Shown here in pieces: positions 47,992-58,085 of a stretch of DNA of 64,000 bases. Each line of letters opens with the position of its first letter. The first letter of the stretch is position 1. The stretch is from Forficula auricularia. Taxonomy: Eukaryota; Arthropoda; Insecta; Dermaptera; Forficulidae. The stretch covers positions 4,827,088-4,891,087 of the forward strand of contig JALMQS010000089.1 in assembly GCA_024734495.1 (NCBI GenBank), read 5' to 3'. The translations under genes and the position numbers were made by a program. The notes below the pieces were generated by a model. It saw nothing but the letters and a program-made list of their open reading frames with translations. It searched no databases and was not told the origin of the DNA.

Positions 47992-48009
47992 TGGTGGAGG
48001 TGCTGGGAT
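47992..48009 (+). promoter_or_regulatory. Primer-binding site candidate
   Basis: TGGTGGAGGTGCTGGGAT begins two bases after the 5' LTR. TGG complements a tRNA CCA end, and the rest would fit an acceptor strand GGAGGTG with discriminator A. I cannot name the tRNA from memory. Confidence 0.6.
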
Positions 48010-48075
48010 TTCGCTGTTGATCGGGAGAGAGGGCCTGGAGTGATTCTTTGAAAGAGTGACATAAACAACAACAAA

Positions 48076-49653
48076 ATGTCACAACATGGTGATGGTGAGA
48101 GTGGAGAGAGGGAGATGGGGGAGAGTCAGTACAGGGAGTATAGGGAACAGCGGGAGACATCGACTGAGGAAAACGCAGACAGCGTTATACAGTCTGAACT
48201 CTCGGTTGATGCTCTGCTAGATAATACAATGGGCGAATTGGGGGATGATGAGCAACTACAACAGCAATTAGCTCAAGTGCACATCACTCCGCCAGTAGAA
48301 CAGGGTACCAACCAGCTATTACCCAACCCTAACCTAACATCAGAACTAGGACCAAACCCACAGCATCCCGTCCCAAGCTTAACCCCTATCCCACCACAAG
48401 ACCCAATTGCACTGATATTGCAACAACTTCAAATAATACAACAACAAAACCAAAAACAAGAAATAGCAACCAAACAAAATCAAGAACAAATTCAATCAGT
48501 AAACCAACAAATTCAATCAACAAGCCAACAAACTCAAGAACAAATTCAATCAGTAAACCAACAAATTCAATCAACAAGTCAACAAACTCAGGAACAATTT
48601 CAAAAACAAGATATAACGATGAACCAAATATGTCAAAAGCAAGAAAACATGTCACGAGACATTAAGGATCTCGGGAACCAAATCGTGGACGTACAAGATA
48701 GACTGGTGGTTAGATTTGACACCCAAGTGGACGAATTAAATAACCGAATAACTGGGATAGAGACGGTCCAGAATGAAAATATGGCCACAGTCAAGCAACA
48801 AGGAAAGGACCTGGAGAATTCTATAAATAACCAAAATGAGAAGATCCAAACTTTGGATCTCCAAATAAACCATAACAGTAAACAGATTGGGGAGCTACAA
48901 ACTAGGTACGCCTCTATCCGAGAAGGCTGTAGAACATCTGAGGTGGGGCAGGGAAACCTGGTGATAGCCAGAGAGACCCAAGTACCCACCAAACCCTTCT
49001 CGGAGAGGTATAAAGGAGAAGACGACTTCAAAGTTCATCCGAGAGAAATCTGGGATGAATTCGTGAGTGCCGTCGATAGGCTAGGCAACGACCAACGCGA
49101 AAAAGTATACATGTTCAGGGAGTTTGTAAAAGATGAAGCTTTAGAATGGTTCACAATCAACAAATTCTCCTGTAAGACTGTACGAGAACTAGGAGTAGCG
49201 TTCCTGTCTGAGTTCTGGGGCCCCGACAAACAGGGAAGGATGACTGGGCTGTTATACAAAAGCATAATAGAGGCTCGTTTTGGGGAGTCCCGAGTGGGGC
49301 ATTTTCAACGCTGGTTAAGGTGGTCGACATATTTTGACTCGGGTGACAAGTCCGAGCAAAATATTGTCCGAGCTTTAAAAGAACACTTTCCAGCGGAGGG
49401 AATGGTCCTTTCGGCAACCCCCAATACGAAGGAAGCAGTCATACCGGTACTCAGACAGGCGGACCAAATGCGCCCAATCGAGAGAGTGCGCTTTAATATC
49501 CGCTACGACGAAACGCGCAACATGAACAACTATCAATTTTCAAGGGGAGGCCGGCCTGCACCCCAGTCCAACCGTAACAATCGGAACTTTAGGGATGCAG
49601 CCAGCCAACCAGAACCGACCGAAATTCTACAGAGAAGGGGCGAAGGCGTCTGA
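48076..49653 (+). CDS. Gag-like protein of the LTR retrotransposon
   Basis: 525 codons; structural protein expected to assemble particles around the element's RNA. The start is the first ATG of the frame, in the context ACAACAACAAA-ATG, 86 bp after the LTR. Residues 1-100 are acidic and polar. Residues 115-180 are Gln-rich with an 18-residue unit (EQIQSVNQQIQSTSQQTQ) repeated in tandem. Residues 185-285 look coiled-coil forming. Residues 306-475 form a retrotransposon-gag domain (KVHPREIWDEFVSAVDRLG, DEALEWFTINKFSC, FLSEFWGPDKQGRM, LRWSTYFDSGDKSEQNIV). The C-terminus is basic and Asn/Arg-rich without a visible CCHC knuckle. It ends at a UGA (49,651) beyond which the frame stays open for 313 codons. 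Coding appears intact. Confidence 0.85.
   Translation: MSQHGDGESGEREMGESQYREYREQRETSTEENADSVIQSELSVDALLDNTMGELGDDEQLQQQLAQVHITPPVEQGTNQLLPNPNLTSELGPNPQHPVPSLTPIPPQDPIALILQQLQIIQQQNQKQEIATKQNQEQIQSVNQQIQSTSQQTQEQIQSVNQQIQSTSQQTQEQFQKQDITMNQICQKQENMSRDIKDLGNQIVDVQDRLVVRFDTQVDELNNRITGIETVQNENMATVKQQGKDLENSINNQNEKIQTLDLQINHNSKQIGELQTRYASIREGCRTSEVGQGNLVIARETQVPTKPFSERYKGEDDFKVHPREIWDEFVSAVDRLGNDQREKVYMFREFVKDEALEWFTINKFSCKTVRELGVAFLSEFWGPDKQGRMTGLLYKSIIEARFGESRVGHFQRWLRWSTYFDSGDKSEQNIVRALKEHFPAEGMVLSATPNTKEAVIPVLRQADQMRPIERVRFNIRYDETRNMNNYQFSRGGRPAPQSNRNNRNFRDAASQPEPTEILQRRGEGV
48484..48591 (+). repeat. 54-bp tandem duplication within gag
   Basis: Two in-frame 54-bp units starting GAACAAATTCAATCAG encode the repeated 18-residue Gln-rich block of the gag protein. 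The copies differ at few sites, so the duplication is recent. Confidence 0.85.
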
Positions 49654-49659
49654 CAATCA
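49651..49659 (+). promoter_or_regulatory. Candidate stop-codon readthrough site UGA-CAA-UCA
   Basis: The gag stop UGA is followed in frame by CAA TCA, matching the CAR-YYA hexanucleotide that promotes readthrough after UAG in tobamovirus-type RNAs. The frame downstream stays open to 50,592. Readthrough would fuse gag to the integrase remnant; its use in this element is inferred. Confidence 0.5.
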
Positions 49660-50592
49660 AAGAAATCGGTGCAGGACATAAAGAACGCAGTTCCAGCAGA
49701 TACCGAAAGAATGATGTCAAGGACAGGCCTGCTCCAAAGTACCTCCATCTCTGGTTCATATTACAATCTAAAAAGCATTGTTGAAAGTGTCAATACTTTC
49801 ATTATAGCTGAAAAAGAATTTTCTACCAGGGATGAAACACTTCTACCACCTATAATACAAACAGAAAAGGAAACAGATAACAAATTAGAATTATCTGATG
49901 AGTCTATTGACCAACCAAAACAATCAGTAGATGCCGCCAAAACTGAACAACAATCTGAACAGACAGAAAGAGTGTTGACTGACAGAGGGGATCGATTCTC
50001 TAGTGCTCTCGAGAAAAGAACGTTAGCTGATCTCAGAATACTGAGTAGGCTAACGTTTATAAGAAACTCACAACTCAATCCGGTGGAGAGAATAATGAAA
50101 GAGTTATCTGGATTGTTTCGTCCCTTCAGTTATGGTCAACACAATTCCTGTGATGAAGGTAGCAATTTGGTGGTATACCTGTTTAATATCAATTTGCATG
50201 CGGGAAAGGGAATGACCCCTTACATACTAAACAACGGTCAACCCAAACCGAAATTGACTCAACCCATGTTTCACAAATTAAATACGAATCCTGAATTGAC
50301 TCTCGATACCCTAGTGGTAGAGAGGGCCAGAAGGATGAAACGAAAATACCAAGGACGTAACAAATTCAAGATGAAGTCAAAATACAAGAACGAGGACAAG
50401 GTTTTATACAAAGAACAAGAAGTTCCGAGGTCGGGAAGAGGAGGCCTAGGATTCTTTTTGTTTGGAAGAGGACCTCGCAGGGTTGCGGGAGTAGTAGGAA
50501 GTAAGGCCTGTAGTATTAGAGGCATACGACAAGAAGTATTGGGGACATACTACTTGAGACAATTAATAACTTATAATCCGCCTAGTCGCTAA
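49654..50592 (+). CDS. Residual pol: C-terminal half of a DDE integrase
   Basis: The same frame as gag continues after the UGA for 312 codons; there is no ATG at the beginning, which favours readthrough over separate initiation. The first about 100 residues are polar and Ser/Glu/Gln-rich with no domain I recognise. Then VLTDRGDRF (Asp codon at 49,981) and LNPVERIMKEL (Glu codon at 50,086) match the second and third catalytic residues of a Ty3-type integrase core, 34 residues apart (usually 35). MTPYILNNGQPKP corresponds to the conserved TPYEL part and DKVLYKEQ to the start of the C-terminal domain. Missing: zinc finger, first Asp, RNase H, reverse transcriptase, protease. It cannot integrate DNA on its own. 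The intact frame suggests the deletion arose recently or is maintained by co-mobilisation. Confidence 0.7.
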   Translation, partial: QSKKSVQDIKNAVPADTERMMSRTGLLQSTSISGSYYNLKSIVESVNTFIIAEKEFSTRDETLLPPIIQTEKETDNKLELSDESIDQPKQSVDAAKTEQQSEQTERVLTDRGDRFSSALEKRTLADLRILSRLTFIRNSQLNPVERIMKELSGLFRPFSYGQHNSCDEGSNLVVYLFNINLHAGKGMTPYILNNGQPKPKLTQPMFHKLNTNPELTLDTLVVERARRMKRKYQGRNKFKMKSKYKNEDKVLYKEQEVPRSGRGGLGFFLFGRGPRRVAGVVGSKACSIRGIRQEVLGTYYLRQLITYNPPSR

Positions 50593-50819
50593 CAGTTGAG
50601 GGTCTAGGTTTCTTTTAGAAACCGAGTAAGAAACAGGCTGAGATTTCACTTGACCCTCCAAAACGAGCCAATTAGTAATTCCACCCCTTTTAGAGGACTA
50701 GGATAATTTTTTTTGACAATGACCTTAATTAAAGTTATGTCCCTAATAGAACATTTTTTTTGACCAACGATAGACGACGGACCAGACAGACATTTGACGT
50801 TAGGTATTTAGGTTAAGTT

Positions 50820-51115
50820 TAGGTGTTTAGGTATTTAGGTTAGTTAATTAGGTTTAGTTAGTTTTCTTTTAGTTTATATAGTTAGTAAGAAATTAGTGTA
50901 AGTTAGAAACCCAGGGACTACTCAAATAAGTAGCCCTGAGGTAATAAGTTAGATAGTAAGTGTTTTAGTTATTTAGGTTTAGATTAGGTAATTAGGTTTA
51001 GTTTAGTTTTCGTTTAGTTTAGGTAGTTAGTAAAGAAATTAGTGTAAGTTAGAAACCCAGGGACTACTCAAATAAGTAGCCCTGAGGTAATAAGTTAGAT
51101 AGTAAGTATTTTAGT
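50820..51115 (+). repeat. 146-bp tandem duplication
   Basis: Two copies of a unit with AGTTTAGTTAG..., CCCAGGGACTACTCAAATAA and GTAGCCCTGAGGTAATAAG, offset by 146 bp. Each unit holds the dyad GGGACTACT/AGTAGCCC, a possible hairpin. Confidence 0.85.
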
Positions 51116-51454
51116 TAGTTAGGTTTAGTTGGCATTAGCAAGTTTAAGTTTAGGTATTAGTTTAGTCTAGAAGTAGGATAGTTAGGTTAAAGAAATTTAG
51201 TATTTAGGAACCAAGACGGTTCAAACATTTCAGAAGAAAGAATCTGAATCAATAACTTGTATTGGGCAAAAAGCCAATCAAGTTGAATGAGATGTTGGTT
51301 TTATTTTGTTTTGAAATTGAAAATCATTGAGTTGCATACATTATCCTACATCCATCCGACAACACCCAACTACCCAAACAAAAAAGGAAAAAATTGGTTG
51401 AAGGTAGATAGGGAAGTTCGACTGAAATAACGGTGTTGTTTCATCCAAACTTCC

Positions 51455-51464
51455 GGGGGGGATA
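51455..51464 (+). promoter_or_regulatory. Polypurine tract
   Basis: GGGGGGGATA directly precedes the 3' LTR (TGTTGC), the expected priming site for plus-strand synthesis. Confidence 0.7.
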
Positions 51465-54400
51465 TGTTGCATGCCCACTTTTTTCATTTTTTTTATTAAT
51501 TAATTAGTCAGCAAAATTAGTATTTTAATTAATTATTTTATAAGAGTAAAAGCAGTATTCTTGATTCAAATGACGGATAAATATTCAAATTTGAATATAA
51601 TTCAAATTATGGAATGTAGGTGACACTGATTGATCAGTCATTGATTGGTGCTGCCATCTGAATGGCTGGAGAAGGAATGGCTAACGGAAATCAGGTGGAG
51701 TGGAAGGAAGGTCATTGATATATGGGCCATGAGGTCACGGACATCCATCTTATAGAGAACACCTGTTTTGTTTTTGAATAATCCCTATTAATCCGGAGTT
51801 ATACTAAAGTTTTAACTTTAAAGCATTATTCAAAGTGTTTATGAAACTCCATGTGAAGTATTCAAGAACGGATTTGTGAAAAACCTCGGTGATTATTCGG
51901 ATTGGACAAAGGACGCTATTCACAAGTGAAGCCACGCGCTGATACAACCGCAGCACGTGTCCCTGAATGAAACGCGGTGATCAGCGTTTAACACACAGTA
52001 TACTGATAAGTACTACATAAACATTTTACAAATAACCAAAGTTACACTAACTATCTAGTACTTAAACACGTGCCAGTGATTAGTTATGTTAACAGATGCT
52101 AAAAAGGTTCAACTAACTACCTCGTGGTCCAAGTCCGATAAACAATCAAATGATGGCCTAAGCTCTATCATGTTTTTCAAAATTAAATTTAACTGTAATG
52201 ATAAAAATAAATAACCTAATTAAATAATACAAATGATTGTAACAATAGAAATTAAAGTAAAGATAATGAAACATTTAGTTAAGACAATGATTAAAAATTA
52301 ATTGAAATTTGAGTTAATAGTAATATGTTGAAGTAAAATATTGAAATAAGAGGACGGATCATATGTTTGGAATAATCATTAACAATTATTTAAAGTATAA
52401 AATTAACAAAAGTAATAATAGAATAGTAAATGATTTAAAAAATTTCATAAGTTATTAGTAATAGGGCATTTCCTAGAAATCTTTAATGAAGGCTATTGAG
52501 TTAATTAATAAATTGATTAATATTAATAAAATAGTAGTAGAATTAAAAATTATTAACGTGTTGATCAATGGTCGTCAGGGAGTATAGACGGATTTGAACC
52601 GGGCACCTGACTTGTCTGTAAGTTTGTTTCACCTGTAGAAGCCGGGGCTCTGTTGCCACGTAGTTAAAGTAGAAATTAAAAGAAAAATAAATAAAAGGGA
52701 GGAGGTTTTAGTTGTTCGTGGTCCGAGAGAAAGGATAAAAAAATACAGAGTATCCCAAGGGGCTGAAACGGAGGACAATCAAATTGAATGGTCGAGAGAC
52801 GCCGGTTCGTTCTAGGAAACGCCTGACGCCATTCGTTTCAAACACACTTTGTTTTGTTTTGAACGGGATTCGGAGAAATATAAAAAAAAAAGAAATAATA
52901 AAATTGGAAAGAAATTAAAAATTAAAGTAATAAATAAAGAGTTTTAAAATGTAAACAAAGCAAGTTAGATAAGGGGAAATTATTAAAAAAATAAAAAGAA
53001 ATCAAATAAATCAAGCCTATTTGAAGATTAAGGAAATGTTTTGTTTTTGTTTTTATATTATTAATTTGAAGTAGAGAATATAATTGAAAACTCAAGTTAT
53101 TTAATAAATACTAAATAAAATTGATAAACAATTGAAATCAAATTGATAAATAAATAGAATAATAAATAATTGAAATGTTATTTAAACATATGATCAAACG
53201 TCAAAGGAAATATAAAAAGGATTGTTAAAAGCAGATAAATAAATAATACTTGTAATTTAAATTGTAATTTGAAAATAGAAAATTTAATTTGTTTGATTTT
53301 AAAAAGAAACGTTTCATAAAATATTTCAAAAAAGGAAATATTGAATTAAGAGCTTAGATTAAAGAATTGAAAATAATTAAGTATAAATGAAATAATTAAC
53401 TAATAATAAATGATTAACAAGGCCTATATAAAATAAGTCAGGTACCTGCATGATTATAAAATAAGAAATAATTAACTGATTAAGTAATCAACAACATAAC
53501 TTGTAACAATACCGATTTGTAAGAAATAGAATTAAATTTTGAAACGATTTTAAAGTAACAAAAAGGTTAATAATAATCTAAACTATAAACAATAGAATAT
53601 TATATTAATAAATCAATTTAAAGTAAAGTTTAAATAAAACTTATTAAAACGATTATTAAAAAATCAAAGTTAAAATCTAAAAGTCTATCAAGGCTATTTG
53701 TAGAAAACCTATTGTTAAAAAGGAAAACCAATTTTAAAAATTATTAAAATAAAATCAAAGATATTTGTAGAGAATTTTTATAATTTAAATTTAAAAATAA
53801 ATATTAAAATATAAAAATAGAATAATAGTTTATTTATAGAAAGTTATTAATAATAAGAGTTAAAAATAACTAAAAACTATTTATAAAATCTATAAATAGA
53901 AATTTTTAAAAATTCAAAACAAAATTTTAATCTCAAAGGAGAACAATATCCCTCCATATTTATAAATCTATTTTTAATTAAAATTTATAAATAAATTTTA
54001 CAACAATTAGATAATTCTAATAATAGAATTTACAACAATAGAATTTTAATTTTCAACAATGAAAACAAAATTACAACAATTGAAATAAAAATCTATAAAT
54101 AGAATTTAATTGATAAAAATAGATTGTTGCTATAATTAGATTTTATATTAGGGGATTATATAACAACCAATAAAATTTGGATTATCAATAAAATATTTTA
54201 AACTTTCTATAATTAGACAATTATTAATAGCTTTATTCTATAAATAGAATCTAAAAATAGATTACCTATAAATAGAATCTATAAATAGATCATCTATAAA
54301 TAAATCGTAAAATTATCTAAATTAAATCAAATAAATATCTTTGAAATATCTAATAAATAATAACAATAAACCGATATTTTGATAAATACACCTTATAAAA

Positions 54401-55075
54401 GGATTTTCTATAAATAGTATTTTAAATTGATACTGTGATAAATACGACATATATTTGAAATTTTCTATAAATAGAAATTATAATTGATATTGTTGAATAT
54501 TGTTACTAAGTAGCTATAACTTATAAACGATCTGTTTATAAGTAAGATTACGATTTTATAAGAGTATTGTTACAAATAGATCATAAGTTTATAAACAATC
54601 TGTTTATAAAAGAATAATTGAATTTTGTTGTTTTTATAAAATTATTGTATTGTTGCTTATATCAAATTGATTCAGTGCTGAATCAAACATTCATCATTAA
54701 AATCTTGAATACTGCTAAAATCAGTTATCTAAAACCTAAATAAATTGTGTTCTTTTTACTGACCCATAAACCTCATCCAACTCTCCTATCTCATAATCAC
54801 CACAAATATTCACAGGGGACTCCAAGGTCGTCTACAAATCTTGATTAACAAGCGAAATTCTACTATATCTATCGAATTTATTCGATAGCCTTATCAGTAA
54901 CCCTATCCGCATATAGTATAAGCGCACACCCCCACGGTTACTGATATATTAAACATCTCAAATAGGGCGGATAGACAACCACCAAGCTTGGCCGGACTGA
55001 TCGAGACTTTCAATAGCACACTTCGTGAGCTATTGGAGTGTCAGTAAGTCGAAGGTTAAGTTTGGGCAGGTTACA
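51465..55075 (+). repeat. 3' LTR, 3611 bp
   Basis: Same ends as the 5' LTR and eight bases shorter. Small indels and substitutions (for example TATTAAAAAAATAAA at 52,981 compared with ATTAAAATTTAAA at 45,890) separate the two copies. The 5' two kilobases are nearly identical. Confidence 0.95.
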
Positions 55076-55139
55076 ATATATATCAGGTATCTTTTCCAGT
55101 AATATAAAAATTTCAATGTTTTAAAGAAATTTATAATTT

Positions 55140-55205
55140 TATGTCGGGCCGCATTAATTGCTATGATGGGCAGCATGCGGCCCGCGGGTTGGACACTGGA
55201 CAGCC
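55140..55205 (-). mobile_element. hAT-type end fragment
   Basis: The text GCATGCGGCCCGCGGGTTGGACACTGG, read in reverse, resembles hAT ends starting CAGTGTCCAACCCGCGGGCC. Only one end is visible; the other side has been lost or replaced. Confidence 0.45.
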
Positions 55206-55210
55206 GTGCC

Positions 55211-55445
55211 TTAGAGTGTAAGCCTGCTAACTCCATTTTTTTTATCCTATATGACATATTAATACCGTTCGAAAAAAAAGAGATGCAACATCGTCCAAGT
55301 AAAATTGCTACTTAAAATTACGATCGTAAGTTGTAGAAAAAAAAATATGAAAATAGTTTCTTTCCTAAGGAACAATATTAAAATTTGTTTTTTTTCTCTG
55401 TCCTGTAAAATTTCCTTGTTGTTAGTTAGCAGGCTTACACTCTAA
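55211..55445. mobile_element. MITE with perfect 21-bp inverted ends
   Basis: TTAGAGTGTAAGCCTGCTAA plus C at 55,211-55,231 is exactly complementary to 55,425-55,445. 235 bp, non-coding. No clear target duplication; ends start TTA. Confidence 0.75.
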
Positions 55446-55557
55446 GACGACGATATGGTAATTTTTTATAATGACGTATTAAACATTTAAAAATTATTCA
55501 AAATAGTTCCTTGAGTTTGCTTGTCTATAAATTAAAAATACAAAGTTTAGATATTCA

Positions 55558-55700
55558 TTACGAGCTTTTCGTGCGTGCCTTCGGCACGCCCTCGAAGCTC
55601 GGCCCTCCAGGCTGGTACACCTGGCGGTCGGCGTCTCGATCTAAAAATTTTATTCCTCTTAAAAAACCACACTCCGAATGTTTGTATACCTGTAAACTCC
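55558..55700 (-). mobile_element. Helitron-like 3' terminus (family H1), minus strand
   Basis: The reverse complement ends in hairpin GCGTGCC-GAA-GGCACGC then ACGAAAAGCTCG before a T, as at 27,770-27,917; upstream sequence GTGGTTTTTTAAGAGGAATA is shared with that copy. The 5' limit is not determined. Confidence 0.6.
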
Positions 55701-56069
55701 CGAAAATACATAGTCTCTTAAAAGTTTCGCCTCATTTTCGTCCTGACACGGCTACAGAAATGAGGCTCTAGATATGAATCTGGGAGTATTTTTTTTTTCT
55801 ATAATCTACAGGATTGTGATATTTTTTGTGTGGAAATATGTAGATTTATTTAAATAAGTGGGATCGTGTGAGGAGGAGAATTATATGCATTTTTTTAAAA
55901 TTTCGATATAAGGCTCCAAATATTTAAAAGAGATCAGGTGTTGTTTGTATGACAGGCTGCTCCAGTATTGGGGAATGAGAAACTCGGGAATGCGTGTCTT
56001 AAGTCGTTCAATTTTGTAAAAATCAAAAAATAAGAATATAAAAATTTAGATTTTTAAAAAATTATAAAA
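55701..56069. other. Unassigned sequence
   Basis: No recognisable gene or repeat. AT-rich with a T run near 55,790. Confidence 0.35.
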
Positions 56070-56280
56070 AAGTGGAAAATTATTAAAAAATAAACAAATA
56101 ATATATAAAACAAATAAGATGTGATTAATTTCTTCTTCTGTGCGCAAAGAAAAACAAATTGAATATTTAATTTTTTGAGTTGTGAGGGGGGGGGGGGGGA
56201 AATAATTATCAATATATTGAATATTTCAAAATTCGAGTCCAAATTACAATTATATTTCAAATTTTCCGCAAATATACCGA
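56070..56280 (-). repeat. Family D dispersed repeat, copy 2
   Basis: Inverted relative to 27,330-27,560: TTCTTCTTCTGTGCGCAAAG, a 14-G run near 56,185-56,199, and AATTACAATTATATTTCAAAT. The G run corresponds to the C run in copy 1. Confidence 0.55.
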
Positions 56281-56399
56281 CGGCATCAGCACTCCCTGTC
56301 GGCAACATTACGTCAGCGTTGCTGAAAATTAATCTGGTCTATTATATATATAATTATAAGTTGAGAACAACTGTAGAGATCTAATTTTTAGATAGAAAA

Positions 56400-57040
56400 A
56401 AAAACAATTGGATGTGGAATTTCTAGATATATTATTTATTGAATAAAATTGCGAAGCCTTCAACGGCCATCTTGATGACCAGGGGGCTACGCCCCATGAA
56501 CTCACACAATGTCAAAGAAACCATTCTCTAATGAAGACTAGATAACCAAGTGTAGTTATCCCAAATTAAGAGTTTCAATCAAGAAACCTGACACCTGTTA
56601 TAATTGGACTCATCTCCGTCAACTCAAACTTTCAGTTTGAAATAGGTGAAGAGTTCAGGTTATATCTCAACCAGTGGCTGAAGAGCCGTGGGTTCATGAA
56701 ATGTTAATAGCTCGCACAAGCAAGTGGAAGTTCTAGGGCCAAGCAACCCAAGGGGCTTCTATAATTCTATTATCAAATTTATTTTTAATTTATAAGATCT
56801 TATGAAACTGGATAAATAAATTAAATTCAGAGTTTTATATTACCTAAAAAAGACGTATGTTTCATCACTATATTTGCAACTTCTTCAACCCAATTGTATG
56901 ATATTTTTATGTGAAACATTCATCTTTTTTAATGTATCTTATTGTTAAACACATTAATTTTTCTTTGCAGTTAAAACAAAGAACAATCACAGTAATCAAA
57001 ATCAGATTATTTATCTATTAGCATCAAATTTCCTTCATTT
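56400..57040. other. Unassigned, moderately GC-rich segment
   Basis: 56,455-56,760 is less AT-rich and contains the short hairpin GGGGGCTACGCCCC (56,490). No ORF over 60 codons and no match within the window. May be a repeat represented once here. Confidence 0.35.
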
Positions 57041-57052
57041 TTAAGTCTAAAG

Positions 57053-57246
57053 CTGGGGAGTCGGGTTGTCCGAGCTGACCCGCTTCAGCATCGTTGATGA
57101 CGATGTTCAAGCGGGAGACCCGGGTTTGAGCCTGGCTAGCATATAAAATTTCTTCCGTTTAAAACTAGGCCCCTTCACTAACCCTATTAACACATTACTG
57201 ATGTGCTGTCTAAATGGGCTTTCTTCCCGGTGACATTACTAAAAAA
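57053..57246 (+). mobile_element. tRNA-derived SINE (family S1), near full length
   Basis: Flanked by the 10-bp duplication AAGTCTAAAG (57,043-57,052 and 57,247-57,256). The tRNA-like head has TTGTCCGAGCTGACC (box A region) and GGGTTTGAGCC (box B, 57,122-57,132), with a long variable-arm-like insert, suggesting a Leu/Ser-type tRNA ancestor. The tail is GTGCTGTCTAAATGGGC, TTCCCGGTGACA and an A run. Confidence 0.8.
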
Positions 57247-57261
57247 AAGTCTAAAGTTATG

Positions 57262-57355
57262 AATAACGTTTAGGGAAAGCGGTGTTGGTTTATAGTGAAA
57301 CATATTAAACACAGTAATTATTTGACAGATTATAGTGGTGTTTCACAAAGTTATG
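57262..57355 (+). mobile_element. Penelope-type fragment
   Basis: GGGAAAGCGGTGTTGGTTTATA then GTGAAACAT, followed by GGTGTTTCACAAAG, matches the outer end of the Penelope-like copies at 24,771 and 38,860, with a diverged middle. No coding part. Confidence 0.55.
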
Positions 57356-57757
57356 AAGATAAAAAGTTCATTTTAATTAATTTAATCAGTTCTTTGTTTC
57401 ATAAAAAGAAGCAATTTGACACAAAAACAGAACTTTCTACGACCTTTTGTTCTTTTTTTAGTGTTTGTAAATCTATTGAAAGGTTAAAGCTAATGAGCTG
57501 AATTAAATTGTACCAAGATTCAACTTCCTAGCTTAAGCTTTACAAAATAATTTCCAAACCTTTACAAATTTTCAGAAAGCATACTGAGTCTTGAAAATTT
57601 TTCAATTTTTAATACATTACTCATCTCTATTTATCGAATTTTATAAAACTATATTTTTAACGATTTTTCATCAATAAATATATTTTAGTGATCACTAAAA
57701 TTATAACAGCATGGTATAAATAATCTTATTTATAAAGCAATTTGAGCCGCGAAAAGT

Positions 57758-58085
57758 TAAATAATGTAATCAATAATTTCTGTTAATTCTACATATTTAG
57801 AGATTTTATTATTTTTTGAAAAGGAATATTGATTGAGTACTCTACGGGATTCAAACCCGTGTCTCTCTCCTTTAACTGAAGAGTGCCTTTACCAACTAGG
57901 GCACGGATGATCCCGCCGGGGAAAAGCTCTTAGATCGAATATCATTTATTCTTTTTGGCTAAAGGAGAGAGACACGGGTTCCAATCCCGTCGGGTGCTCA
58001 ATCCATTTTTTCCTTTTTAAAAAATAATAAAATAATTTTCTAAATATGTAGAATTAACTTAAGAAATTATTGATTATATTATTTA
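57758..58085. mobile_element. Palindrome whose arms carry a tRNA-like sequence
   Basis: Left arm 57,758-57,873 and right arm 57,961-58,085 are inverted copies (AATTCTACATATTTAGA, ACGGGATT.AACCCGTGTCTC and complements) around an 87-bp spacer. On the minus strand, 57,835-57,920 reads as a tRNA-like unit with box A TAGTTGGTAAAGG and box B GGGTTTGAATCCCG; the right arm keeps only the box B half. Confidence 0.65.

Larger units (their letters stand above)
50593..51464 (+). other. Non-coding 3' internal region of the retrotransposon
   Basis: No ORF. Rich in TTAGGTTTAG-type motifs. Contains a tandem duplication of 146 bp (CCCAGGGACTACTC at 50,910 and 51,056) and ends in the polypurine tract. Confidence 0.8.
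44371..55075 (+). mobile_element. LTR retrotransposon with 3.6-kb LTRs and deleted pol
   Basis: 10,705 bp: 5' LTR 44,371-47,989, internal region 47,990-51,464 (3475 bp), 3' LTR 51,465-55,075. LTRs begin TGTTGC and end TTACA. Flanks are (AT)n, so the target duplication is ambiguous; ATAT fits a 4-bp duplication. The LTRs together (7.2 kb) are twice the internal part. The internal part codes gag, then in the same frame after one UGA an integrase remnant. Protease, reverse transcriptase and RNase H are absent, so the element depends on a partner. In layout this resembles the gag-only terminal-repeat retrotransposons reported from plants. Ty3-type by its integrase. Confidence 0.93.

Noticed and set aside
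48386..49417. Antisense ORFs across gag
   Set aside because: Shadows of the Gln-rich coding strand; no protein features of their own.
55030..55257. 75-codon ORF across the LTR end
   Set aside because: It spans the LTR boundary and a MITE end; composite of unrelated sequences.
57835..57920. Functional tRNA gene on the minus strand
   Set aside because: Box A and box B are good, but the acceptor stem does not close and the sequence lies in a palindrome, so a SINE or pseudogene is more likely.
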